Shown here in pieces: positions 53,743 to 64,000 of a stretch of DNA of 64,000 bases. Source of the stretch: Xiphydria camelus (Eukaryota > Arthropoda > Insecta > Hymenoptera > Xiphydriidae); NCBI GenBank assembly GCA_963678675.1, contig OY783195.1, positions 20,540,912 to 20,604,911 on the forward strand. Direction: 5' to 3'. Position numbers and translations under genes: made by a program. Below the pieces are notes generated by a model. It saw only the letters and a list, made by a program, of their open reading frames with translations, searched no databases and was not told where the DNA came from. The number at the start of each line of letters is the position of its first letter. Within the stretch, counting starts at the first letter, position 1.

Positions 53743-54945
53743 AACCACATAAGGATTAGGAAAGTTTCTACCTGATTTTAGAACCTGTTATTCAATCGGC
53801 ATAATTCGTTTCTCCATCGGGAAGCTTCGTAATTACCTCCATTTATCCCTTGCTACTTGCCTTTAACCTTTAAGCGAGGGGGGGGGGGGGGAATTGCCAT
53901 TGACGAGACACATGTACAATGCAGGTTGTGCTTTCGCCCAGTTCACGACCCAGTCAGAACCCCCCTTTAGAGCCCGGGGTTGTCGATATATCGTCCAGCG
54001 GATGATGAATTCCAGATATTTATCAAAATTTTAAGATTATGGCTCGAAACTTGGTACTCGGGTATTTTCGGGGTCAGCCATTACGATGCTGATGTCCAAA
54101 TCGGTTTAGTCTCAAATTCAAGATGGCGGATGATGAATTCCAGAAACTTTTAAAATTTGAAGATTATAGCTCGAAACTTGACACTGGGGGGTTTTGGGGA
54201 TCGCTCGTTATGATGCTGATGTCCAAATCGGTTTAGTCTCAAATCGAAGATGGCGGATGATGAATTCCAGACATTTTTAGAATTTGAAGATTATGGTCTG
54301 AAACTTGTTACTCGAGGGTTTTTTTGAGTCGCTCATTACGATACTGATATCCAAATCGGACTACTCTCAAATCCAAGATGGCGGATCCAATATGGCAGAT
54401 GATGAGAATAGACCGATTTGGATATCAGCATCGTAATGAGCGACCCAAAAAACCACCCAGTAACAAGTTTCGGGCCGTAATCTTTAAATTCTAAAAATGT
54501 CTGGAATTCATCATCCGCCATCTTGGATTTCAGACTAGACCGATTTCGACATCAGCATCGTAATGAGCGACCTCGAAAACCTCCGAGTAACAAGTTTCGA
54601 GCCATATCTTCAAATTCTTAAAATTTCCGGAATTCATCATCTGCCATATTGTATTCTCCATCTTGGATTTGAGTATAGATCGAGTTGGATATTAGAATCG
54701 TAATGAGCGACCCCGAAAACCCCCGAGTAACAAGTTTCGGGCCATAATCTTAAAATTTTGATAAATATCTGGAATTCATCATCCGCTGGTCGATATATCG
54801 ACCACCCTGGGCTCTAAAGGTAGGCAAGTAGCAAGGGATAAATCGAGGTAATTACGAAGCTTCCTGAAGAGGAAACGAATTATGCCGATTGAATAACAGG
54901 TCCTAAAATCAGGTAGAAACTTTCCTAATCCTTATCTTCTAACTT
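53743..54945. mobile_element. 1.2-kb foldback with ~130-bp outer arms
   Basis: 'aaggattaggaaagtttcta' at the left pairs with the end at 54945, and 'aagcttcgtaattacctc' with its partner near 54860. It is filled by a second inverted element. Confidence 0.85.
53950..54825. mobile_element. Inverted array of ~130-bp units inside the foldback
   Basis: Ends 'ctttagagcccggggttgtc' and complement, with TCGATATATCG next to each. Each side has about three units of 'ggcggatgatgaattccag', 'tcgaaacttg' and 'gatgtccaaatcggttta'. The same units sit inside the piggyBac at 30695-31030. Confidence 0.82.
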
Positions 54946-55430
54946 AGAGAACATTAAGATAGCCTACCTGCTAAGCTATTTTTGTATTATTCCTGGAAGT
55001 AACAGGAAATTTCTTAAAACTTTATACCTTTTTCGAAAGGTGATGAAGCAGAGAAGTTTTTAAAATAATTTATACGTTTAATGTATTCATAAATTTTTCA
55101 AATAAATCCTGATGAATCTACAATTGTGTTCAAGTTTCTAACAACCGTTGCAAGTTTTAGCTGCTGTATTTTTGTCATATCAAACTATTTAACATAATTT
55201 TTATTACATAGCATGAACTACTATGTTTATTAACGGTAGAGGCAAAAAAAGTACAAAAATAAAATTATCCTTTTTTTTATTTTACAATTAGTAGTAAAAG
55301 GTAGTCCATTTCTAAGAAAACACAAAAATTAAAATATCTCAAAAACTATCAACAAGTGGATTATACATATTGTGGTTTAATCGACTACAAATTGTCTCTA
55401 CTAACACCTCTTCAAAAAAAGGAATACGTC
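54946..55430. other. AT-rich, nothing recognised
   Basis: No feature beyond the upstream part of the recombinase relic that may begin near 55390. Confidence 0.4.
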
Positions 55431-56250
55431 GTGGTACCAGTCACCGTATATAGATCGAGACGGTAGTGAACGTGTTAAACGTTGGTGGGACTTTACTTAT
55501 CAGAATGGGATAGATATGTCCAATGCAAAGACCTCAAAGATTATTAATTTCTTAAATAAACGTTTCAACGAGGGTGCAAGCTACAAAATATTTAATACTT
55601 CTCGCTCGTCGATTTCATTAATCTCTGCTTATGACATAAAAAAGGTTGGTTTAATTAGCCGCTTTATGTGAAAGGCGTATTTAAACAAAAACCAACTAAA
55701 CCAAAGTACGATACTACACCAGTCCTGGATTACATCGACAGGTTATCTAAACTAGAAAAATTGAAAGCTAAAGAACTAGCAGAAAAAGTAGCAACATTGT
55801 TGACGCTGACAACAGCTCAAAGGCTTCAAACACTGGTTTTAATTGATATCAATAATATTGAACCATCGGACATGGGAATGAGAATTAAGCTTACACACCG
55901 AATTAAGACATCAAAGCCTAGAGCTTTTCAACTAGAATTAATATTACATTTCTTTTTAAAGATAAACCGGGATTGTGTGTAGCCTCAGCAATTCTAGAAT
56001 ACGTTAACCTTACTAAACATTTAAGAGATAATAATACAAAAAATCTTTTTATTTCAAGTACAAAACCTTTTGCTGTAGTTTCTGCACAAACGATTGGTCA
56101 TTGGATAAAATCCCTTTTAGGCAAAGCCGGGATCGATACTAATCAATTTTCAGCTTATAGCACGCGTCATGCGGCAGTATCCGCAGCACAAACGAGGTGT
56201 AGACATTACAACAATCAGACGAAGTGCTGGATGGACTTCGAGCTCACAAA
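55430..56250 (+). pseudogene. Tyrosine recombinase relic (DIRS/Crypton type)
   Basis: Read across stops and shifts: KRWWDFTYQNGIDMSNAKTS and INFLNKRFNEGASYKIFNTS (core-binding region); then from 55668 PKYDTTPVLDYIDRLSKLEK and ATLLTLTTAQRLQTLVLIDI with the first catalytic Arg. A one-base shift near 55955 moves to VASAILEYVNLTKHLRDN, LFISSTKPFAVVSAQTIGHW and FSAYSTRHAAVSAA, the box with the second Arg and His. The terminal catalytic Tyr region is not seen; sequence after 56200 diverges. This is the pattern of tyrosine-recombinase transposons common in animals; whether DIRS-, Ngaro- or Crypton-like cannot be decided without the rest. No RT/RNase H or terminal repeats are visible nearby. Confidence 0.75.
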
Positions 56251-56630
56251 CTTTTTTTCAAATTCTATAATAGACCCATCCAGACCACCAATGAACAATT
56301 CGCACGTGCAATTCTTGAATAAAACTAAAGCTTATATGTTCTTATACTTATTATGATACCCCTTATATATGTTGCGTTTCATTATATAACATTGTTTATT
56401 ATTTTTCACATATTTCTAAATAAAACAAAATATATATAGGGGTAGAATTTTCACACTCTCTAAATAACTACTAATACTATCATCGAGAATGAGACACGTA
56501 ATATAATTGACAGATCAAACAGACAGATTGATGATAGTCTCCCCCCCTCGGTTACCCCCCCCCCTAAAAAAAAAGCCACTATCATCTTCATTCACGGTGA
56601 TAATTCTTTACACCGTCCAACAAAACAATA
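56251..56630. other. Nothing recognised
   Basis: AT-rich with a C-rich tract near 56540-56570. Confidence 0.4.
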
Positions 56631-56847
56631 CCGCATGTCCGCGCCCAAACCGCTCAAGCGCCGATACCTATGGCCGATAACTTGAAATTTGTTTTCAGCA
56701 GTGTTTGCCGACGGTTGAAAATTTGATAGTTAGAGATGGCTTGAGAAGAGTGCGCTGTATGTACTGCGTGAGAGCGAAAAGTGTAAAATGTCTGATTTCC
56801 CGATAGCTGTCAATTAGGGAGATCGAAGTGTTTCGTCTATTATTCAA

Positions 56848-57375
56848 CCCCCCCCCCCCCCTTCAAAACATCGACGATGTAGGATAGCACGAATTAATAA
56901 AATAGCTCCCTTTCCAAAGTAATCATGTAACAACTTACGAATCACCAAAGATAATGAAAAAATTATGATAAAATTAATGAAATCATTACCGCCAAATTAA
57001 TGAAAGCAAGTGTGTTGTCAAGGTATGTTGCGTGAACGAGAGAAATAGTACATAATTCCATAAAATGGTTAATTGAGGATATATTCTCAGTTTCAGTGGA
57101 ACTTCTCTCTTGGTTTTTTTTCCCTCTATACTATTTTTAGTCTCTGTAGTAAAGTTTACCATTGTATGGAATTATGTACTATTTCTCTCATTAACGCAAC
57201 ATACCTTGACAACACACTTGCTTTCATTAATTTGGCGGTAATGATTTCATTAATTTTATCATAATTTTTTCATTATCTTTGGTGATTCGTAAGTTGTTAC
57301 ATGATTACTTTGGAAAGGGAGCTATTTTATTAATTCGTGCTATCATACATCGTCGATGTTTTGAAGGGGGGGGGG
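56848..57375. mobile_element. 528-bp poly-C/poly-G bounded palindrome, short copy
   Basis: 14 C residues at the left and 10 G at the right; the arms match 18804-20135 but with large internal deletions. It starts inside the foldback at 'tattattcaa'. Confidence 0.88.
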
Positions 57376-57716
57376 ATTTCATTTCTTTTTTCGTTAATTT
57401 TCTTTCGTGCTCTTTTGTCAGATAAATATGAAACATTTTTTTAAATGATAGAATGTGGTCAGTTATTATTATTGCCGAGTTCGATTGTGTATTGAACTGA
57501 AGCGTGATATGAAGCTTATTAATATTATACATTTACTGTATGGTTTGTTATCTACTTGCTTTAGTGGATAGAAAAAAAAATACGCAACTGTACGCATCTG
57601 AAGCTCAAGATCGACTGCTTTTCCAGCGAAATTCCGTACACCGTGAGACAAAGGTTCGACGAGGGACCGACTTATGTACCTCGGGGTATGGAACGCTGCC
57701 ATAAAGCTGGCAACCG

Positions 57717-57936
57717 TAAGGGCCTTTGCACACGACGTTTTTTAAACTAGCTGACGATGCGCCTTTTCGATGAGCGCGTTCGCTGCGCGTCATCAGCGCG
57801 TATTAGCAGGTTGTATTAGCAAGGATCGTGTGTAAAAGTCACAACTTGCCGACTGCCTTGCGTTTGCTGAGCGTCCTAATCGCGTATAACACGTGTCGTC
57901 AGCTAGTTTAAAAAACGTCGTGTGCAAAGGCCCTTA
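57717..57936. mobile_element. 220-bp MITE, GGGCCTTTGCACACGACG family (copy in B)
   Basis: Same length and position as 20708-20927, so it was present before the duplication. Confidence 0.85.
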
Positions 57937-57967
57937 GTTGTGACGTAGGCAGGGTTCTCAGGTAAGG

Positions 57968-58140
57968 AGACCCCTGGGGCCCCTTTCTCTTACTCACTCG
58001 CAAGAGAAACGTATACGTTTCTTAGCGAGTAGACCAATCAGGACCCCAACCACAACGGAATACTTGATCCTGATTGGTCTATTGGCTAAGATGCGTATAC
58101 GCAACTTTGCGAGTGAGTTAGAGAAAGGGGCCCCTGATCG
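57968..58140. mobile_element. ~170-bp MITE absent from copy A
   Basis: Inverted ends GGGGCCCCTTTCTCTTACTC and partner near 58134; inner pairs 'gcgagtagaccaatcagga'. Half of a relative is at 44505-44545. Confidence 0.78.
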
Positions 58141-58999
58141 CTTTATTGCGTAGTTTCCGACAAGGCGAAGAAAAGAGCGGCGTGGCGCGTCACTACACAT
58201 TCATTGTTGTCAGCCGACGTATCGTGTGTTAACAGTTTGAAAACAATTGAACATCGAATTTCGCAACTAGAACGCACTCAATGATAAACGGAAAATCGGT
58301 AAAAATGTTTTCAGCCTAGATGACTGATTTAAAAATTATGAATGATAAATAAAATCACCAACATGTAATGATTTTATAATTAATGTTTCGATAATATTTA
58401 CATTTTCCCCGGAACAATTCGTTCGTGAAAGAAGTCATAAAAATCGTAAATAAACAAACTATGCGGTTTTTTCACCGTTTCAGTAATTTTAGCGAATCGG
58501 TGGAAACCGGATATTATGTTCATAACATAGCATTCGATTTGCACCGATTTGTTAAAATTATCGAAACAGTGAATAAACTGCACAGTGTTTACGGGCTGTA
58601 AGCCAACTCTAACTATCGACTCGATCTCTGCCGGTATAAATGAAAAATTTATTCTGGTCTTTATCAATCTATCATTAGAGAATAATCAATTTATATGGTG
58701 TAACTAAGCATAATTTTGGTTATAACCATACATATATTTATTGAGAAAATTCGATGTAAAAATTGAGGGGTGGAGAAGGCAGACATAAAGATACACGGGT
58801 TCTCGCTGCTCACTTTACGCCGAGATGAACGAACATACCTACTACACGCTTACTGTATTGGTGTACGAAGCAGTACGGAGCGTTCTTGTACAGACGCCGC
58901 GTTCCAGAGTGTGCGAGCCTTCGTACACACGTACATGATGTCCCGACCCGAGCAGAACCGCACAGTTACAGGGACCTTGAAATTTACCGTCGGCTGGGC

Positions 59000-59255
59000 T
59001 TTGTACAAATACCGACTGGTCACGAGTCGTCGCCACAAAGGGAAGAGTACGTGAGTATGAAGGCCGGACGGTGGCGACGCCAGCAGGCTAGTGGCGAAAG
59101 CACGAAACCACGAAATCTCGTATGGATGGATGGATGGATTGACTATTGAACGCAAAGGCGTTCCAATTCCTGTATAGATACTCTCGGTCGGAGGGTTCAG
59201 TTGGACGGTCGGACGGTTTTATTAATTCGATAATCTCGACCGAGATTATTGATAC
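59000..59255 (+). repeat. Dispersed segment shared with 32734-32965
   Basis: Same order of words as the 32.7-kb copy, plus a small (ATGG)n run at 59121-59137. Confidence 0.85.
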
Positions 59256-59635
59256 TTCGATCTCTTGAATTGATAGCTATCGAGAAATCAGACGTTTGAC
59301 ACTTTTCGCTCTCACGCAGTACACACAGCGCACTCTTCTCAAGCCATCTCTAACTATCAAATTTCCAACCATCGGCAAACACTGCCGAAAACAAATTTCA
59401 AGTTATCGGCCATAGGTATCGGCGCTTGAGCGGTTTGGGCTCGGACATGCGGTATGAAGTGGAAGGGCCAGAGTCGCCAGGGAGTACGGTAGGAGGATGG
59501 CGGAGGGCGCCACCTTCTTTTTCTAAATTTACGCGCTAAACGTTCTGATGTTAGGCATGGCAAGCATAACTACAATACTATCATCTTCGCACGAGACGCT
59601 TCATATAATTTTCGTTAGATATCGATATCCGAATG

Positions 59636-60575
59636 TAGGTCATCTTCTATCGTCTATTCTGCAAATCACTCGGTATAATCAAACCTAACTAAAGAGACTG
59701 AGACCAAAATAACAAATGACTATACCAAAACAGGCCACCAATGTTCAAAATGGTACTTGGTGAATCCGTGCCTAAACAAATTGGTCAATATTTGGCATCT
59801 AGTTATTATAATATTGCATATTATTATATTACATTATGATTCTGATAGTCGGAAGATGCAGAAGTTAACAAGCATAAAGTTAGAAAAGGCGGGTAAGCTA
59901 AGATATTTCAATTACACTGCACGAAAGCGGATATTTTAATTTATTTTTACCCTATAACTTATATTTTCCGTTTGGTGGGTTTTAGTTCTGACGCTCATAT
60001 TGTTTGTGTTATATAGGTTGTTTTATTCAAGAGGTTCGTACAGGCTATATTTTTGTACTAACAATTTTGTCAATACTTATCTCGTCGGCAAATTGCAAAA
60101 CCTTACTACGTGATGGGATAAGTAGTGCTGATCCATACGTTGGCGAACAATTATTTCACTGGTCATTATAATCTTGCTATTCATCTACGAGATAAGTATT
60201 AGCAAAATTAAATATACCTCATACGAAACTTCTGAACGGATTATCAGGTGCGCCTTTTATTTTAAATAATCTTGTATTGCTTTAAGAAGTTAACACAGAT
60301 CGGTATCTGCATTACCATACATACGAGTATATATCACCTGTTTAACAATATTGCATTGATTGTACTAAAAATTTACGGTAACTGATTTAGTCCGAATATG
60401 ATACGTACCTTTTAAGAATAAAAATTTATTCAGGCATGGGCCCGCCAAGTACCATTTCAAATATTGGTGGCCTGTTTTGGTATAGTTATTTGTTATTTTG
60501 ATCTTGGTCACTTTAATTAGGTTTGGTTATACCGAGTGATTTCCAGGATAGTCGACAGAAGATGTCTCAAGGATT
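59636..60575. mobile_element. ~940-bp foldback element
   Basis: 'atcactcggtataatcaaac' and 'ccaaaacaggccaccaatgt' pair with 60440-60550 in inverted order; the ~670-bp centre is unpaired and AT-rich. Confidence 0.75.
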
Positions 60576-60617
60576 AGTCAATGTTCTCACGTGCCCTTGT
60601 GCGTCCCTTATATCACC

Positions 60618-61110
60618 CACCATGAAAAAATACTTGATACAGGTACTCGGCACTACATTCGGATATCAATAATTTTTTTAAGTGAAATATTTTTTTCCGA
60701 AGAGAAACGAAATACGGCGTTCAATTTTCGTTGGGACTTTCCTAGATGAACTATTCGTTATGTGCATCTGAACGCGTGGCGCCACCGGTGGCAATTCTCT
60801 AAGTTATGAACATCAACATTATACAGTATGTACATTAGTGGTAAGTGAAAAATCATTTCAATGCAATTATTTATTTGTCTTTTATGTTAAATGAACATTG
60901 GAGTAAGCCATTTGACACGTGTTTTACTATGGAATATTATGGTATACATGGGTATACACGATGTTCAAAACTTATAAATTGGCCACCGCAAGCGCTGGCT
61001 ACCTTCCCCCTCCACTTTTTGCCCACTTGCACGGAGCGAATACACGGATATACTCGTCCACCCTGAAAAACACTTGGTATAGGTCCTTGAGACTGCATTC
61101 GGATATTAAT
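60618..61110 (+). repeat. Two ~60-bp direct repeats
   Basis: 'acttgatacaggtactcggc' plus 'attcggatatcaataatttt' at 60630 recurs at 61072 with small changes. Confidence 0.6.
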
Positions 61111-63337
61111 AATTTTTAAGTTATTTTTTTGGGGGAGGATGAGGCGAGGGCGAAAACGGAGTGGAATTGTTGCTTAGCTTTTTGACGACACGATTATCAG
61201 TGGGTTAATTTTTTAAGTGGCCCCTGCACAGTCCTTGGCGTATTTTTTTCATTAAGTTTTTCATTAATCATTTTAACCGGTATTCCCCAATATTGTTTTA
61301 GATCCTTATTTTACTAATTAAATAAAATAAAAATTTGGTGTGTTCATTATAATATAGATCCCACGTAATAGAAAAATAGTTACCGAAAAAGCAAGTTGGG
61401 CCTATAAATTATGTTCTGATTGGGACTCTCCAGAAAGCTATATACTTCGAGGGTCGAAACGCAGAACCTCGTAACCAACATGAAATAAATGCAATACCAC
61501 TTAAGTAACTCAATTGTTGAAAAAACAAAATGTTATGGTAGTTTTTAACATTGTTTCTTCTCGTAATTGCTTTGAGCTACTTTATCGAAAACATTTTTTA
61601 AATCACTTTTAGAATTACAAAAAGTCATAGTTTTTAGTCTCGCCTATAAAATTTCCTTTTCGTCAGTTCCGAGGTCCTGTGTTTTGACCCTCGATATGCG
61701 ACAGATGCACTTCAAGATTGCACTAATTCCGAAGTTTTCTTTAATTAATATAACATCCGAAATATTTAATAATTTTTGCTTCTTTAATTTGCCTTAGTCT
61801 CTATTAAATATTTTCTATATTTCCGAAGGAACACAGAAATAATTTTCACATTTAAAATGCATTGTGAACTGCATGACCGGTATTCCCTCACAGGTGGGGG
61901 ATACTTTTCGACGTTATATATATACAATATATATCTATTACAACTTAAAGAAAAATTATTTAATATAAGTTTGAACAAAAGATTCAAAAAATAGATACTC
62001 TAAAGACTTATGACACTTGTTTGTTTTCAAATTTGTTTGTTTACATAGGTCTAATTCCGCTTAGGTGACCGGTATTCCCCCTCTCTCTCCTACAAATTAA
62101 TGGTGATTAAAATTTGAAAAGTAACTATAATGTTGTAAACTTCTGTTATTGATTTTCATAATTGCTAAATATAAATCTTTGGTTAAAATTTCGAGATTCG
62201 AAATAAAATATTCCATTATTGGACCGGTTAAAGTTGTTTATTTCAAACATACATTCATATTTAGAAATCCGGAAAAGACTTACCTACAAAATTTCATAAG
62301 AACCAAATAAGTTGTTGCATTTTATTTCGGTATGTTGGACTCGCTATTTCGAATTTTGAAATTTTGATTACACATATAGAATTAATAACTAGAAATTTAG
62401 ATGATGAGATTTTAAAAATATGATTATTACTCACATCTTTCAACAATTAATTCGTTATGAAAAAACTATGATTTTTCATGATTATTTTGTTAATAATTAA
62501 CAATTTGTGCAATATATTAACTTATTTATATAGGTTCTAATATATGAGGTATCAAATATATTACACAGGGAATTATAAAATTTGTGAAAATATTTGAAAA
62601 TTAAAAGGAGATGGGCGTATTATATATGTGTGATACAGCGTACAGCAAAGGGTTAACAAAATTTGATCTAGTTTAATATTATTTGAGGTACCTAATCCTA
62701 CTTAAATTTCATATAACTACAGATCCTTCAATATGGTTTTATAAGTCTAATTTGTAGAGTAATCGAAACTTAAACTAGCGTAACAAAAAATACATGAGCG
62801 ATAACATTTTTTTGACGGTTGATGATTTACACGTATCATATGCTTTCAGTATCTTTGCCTTTCGCATTTAACAGCAAGTTTTTTATTAACTCTGTTTACC
62901 TATTCTAGGGTAATTCATAGGCGACCCTAAATTAGCCCCTATCTTTTTGAACTTATATATAAATTTCAGGGTACTACCAAATATCGAGTATGGGCAGGAA
63001 AAATTAATGACCTTTCTTATCAGCAACTCGCCTATATTTACTTATTGTATAATATTTTTTGTCGTGATTTATTTATATCACGAAATTATTCGTCTGCTAA
63101 TTCTTACGGAAATTATTTTTGTTAGTCTGCCAAATATTTTTTAAACGCTCTTTTTTCCTCTAACATTCTCCCCCTCCCTCCTTTTTACAATACCAAATCA
63201 TTTAAAATCATAGTTGGTATAAAAGTAAGAACTGTAGTGACCTTATTACTTCATTCATCCTTCACGGATTTGCGAAGGTTCTTTGTGAAAATTATTAATA
63301 AAAGTTACATTGACAACGCTTTAATCTGCGAGAATAT
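61111..63337. other. AT-rich, no recognisable gene
   Basis: Only short frames. The motif ACCGGTATTCCC occurs at 61276, 61876 and 62068. This may be unique intron or intergenic sequence. Confidence 0.45.
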
Positions 63338-63493
63338 TAAAGGAGTTCATTTCCGAAGTGCAACAAGTCCATTTTTATCCAATTTCAAGTAGAGATCTCA
63401 ATAGGTTCTGTAGAAATAGTAGAATCAGTTATACCTTCTTAGCCAAAAATTTGAAAAATGGACTTGTTGCACATTGGAAATGAGCTCCTTTTA
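63338..63493. mobile_element. 156-bp MITE
   Basis: TIRs of ~38 bp: 'aaaggagttcatttccgaag' with 'tgcaacaagtccattttt', and the complement at 63456-63493. Non-coding centre. Confidence 0.82.
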
Positions 63494-64000
63494 GTGTATT
63501 TACAGACTACCGAATACTGCGACCCAATAGTAATCGGCAACGGTGTCAACGTCACCTTCTCTGGAAGAGATAGCGATATCACGCAGTTTCTCCTGTCAAA
63601 TAACTGCAGTTGTTTCTTGCATTTTCATTAGCATTTGTCGTATCATCAATACGGTATGTGCTTTATCAGGGACTTTTCTAACCATAGCGATTTCCGATCC
63701 GAGCAACGATCGACCGGTCACACATGACCCACAATCTCGAACCGGCTCTCTCAAACCCGTCTGGGTGGCTTGCCTCGAAGTCGAGGTGCGGAACCTCTCA
63801 AGCAATATTAATCCCTGGAACTCCATTCGGTTTGGCATTAAACGCCCTCTCCAGTTTGATTGTAGATGTAAGATACGTTACTATCCTGATGGCCCACTGG
63901 TGCGTGACAGACTCGTTTTGAAGACAGGTTGTTGTTTACATAATACGAAGACTTTCTCATACTAGTGGAAGGTGATATCCTTAAAACTGGCTCGTAATAG
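63494..64000. other. GC-balanced stretch, possible exon at the window edge
   Basis: Composition is more balanced than the previous 3 kb and frames are open on both strands (140 codons plus, 63543-63965; 80 codons minus, 63596-63838). A third frame at 63508-63630 reads CDPIVIGNGVNVTFSGRDSD. None matches a family I know and I cannot choose between them. Confidence 0.3.

Larger units (their letters stand above)
57376..59005. repeat. Duplicated 1.7-kb segment, copy B
   Basis: Collinear with 20136-21830 at high identity by eye. It differs by a ~220-bp deletion near 57500 and by a small-element insertion at 57968-58140 where copy A has the empty site 'ggtaaggctttatcg'. Confidence 0.88.
56631..59452. 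mobile_element. Foldback MITE, CCGYATGTCC family, split by a 2.4-kb insertion
   Basis: TA-flanked ends CCGCATGTCCGCGCCCAAAC (56631) and its complement (59452). Arms of ~200 bp share 'cgataacttgaaatttg' and 'tgtttgccgacggttg'. The centre is filled by a poly-C palindrome and the duplicated segment copy B. Confidence 0.88.

Overview
This window looks like nuclear DNA from an insect, possibly a hymenopteran. It is AT-rich, the one clear host gene has several short introns (66-131 bp), and the rest is dense with arthropod-type mobile elements: mariner, piggyBac, a jockey-like LINE, Helitron-like repeats, a pogo/CENP-B-type transposon, a hAT-type MITE and very many long inverted-repeat (foldback) elements. 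Nothing points to a prokaryote; there are no operons, CRISPR arrays or intact rRNA genes. The taxon is inferred from element content and gene structure only.

Layout. 0-11.2 kb: a degenerate minisatellite hit by a deleted mariner, then two head-to-tail Helitron-like repeats. The first carries a 782-bp TIR element with 8-bp target duplications and a full-length but dead jockey-like LINE with a 14-bp target duplication. The second is tandem-repeat rich. Each Helitron has a different MITE in the TATATA at its 5' end. 11-25.7 kb: coding-like scraps, nested foldback elements, AT microsatellites, a poly-C/poly-G bounded 1.3-kb palindrome, a segment that recurs near 57-59 kb, a tRNA-like sequence, a hAT MITE and a 1.25-kb palindrome.

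25.8-26.8 kb, minus strand: the only host gene I can name, four exons of protein kinase D (end of the PH domain plus the start of the kinase N-lobe), with a MITE starting about six bases into the intron after the last exon. Other exons were not found in the window. 27-44.6 kb: more foldbacks (one with a tRNA-like Pol III unit in each arm), a truncated piggyBac bounded by TTAA, a CpG-rich non-repetitive stretch near 31.4-32.1 kb, a mariner relic split by a MITE, a palindrome with two 869-bp arms, and a nearly perfect 713-bp palindrome.

44.6-52.3 kb holds the two most interesting elements. One is a 2.87-kb transposon with about 300-bp TIRs and a TATC target duplication; it encodes a decayed protein with a PIN/FEN-like acidic pattern and a tesmin-like CXC cysteine cluster, a transposase type I cannot assign. 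The other is a 3.77-kb pogo-like element with about 885-bp arms. Its transposase runs from the centre into the left arm, so the C-terminal half is duplicated in the right arm, and it has a divergently transcribed small second gene. It sits inside a third element with TGACGT-rich ends and a 5S rRNA-like fragment. 52.3-59.5 kb: nested foldbacks, a tyrosine-recombinase relic and the second copy of the 20-21.8 kb segment inside another foldback. 59.5-64 kb is AT-rich with one or two foldbacks and no gene I can identify.

The window is best read as a transposon graveyard in a large intron or intergenic region around a protein kinase D locus.
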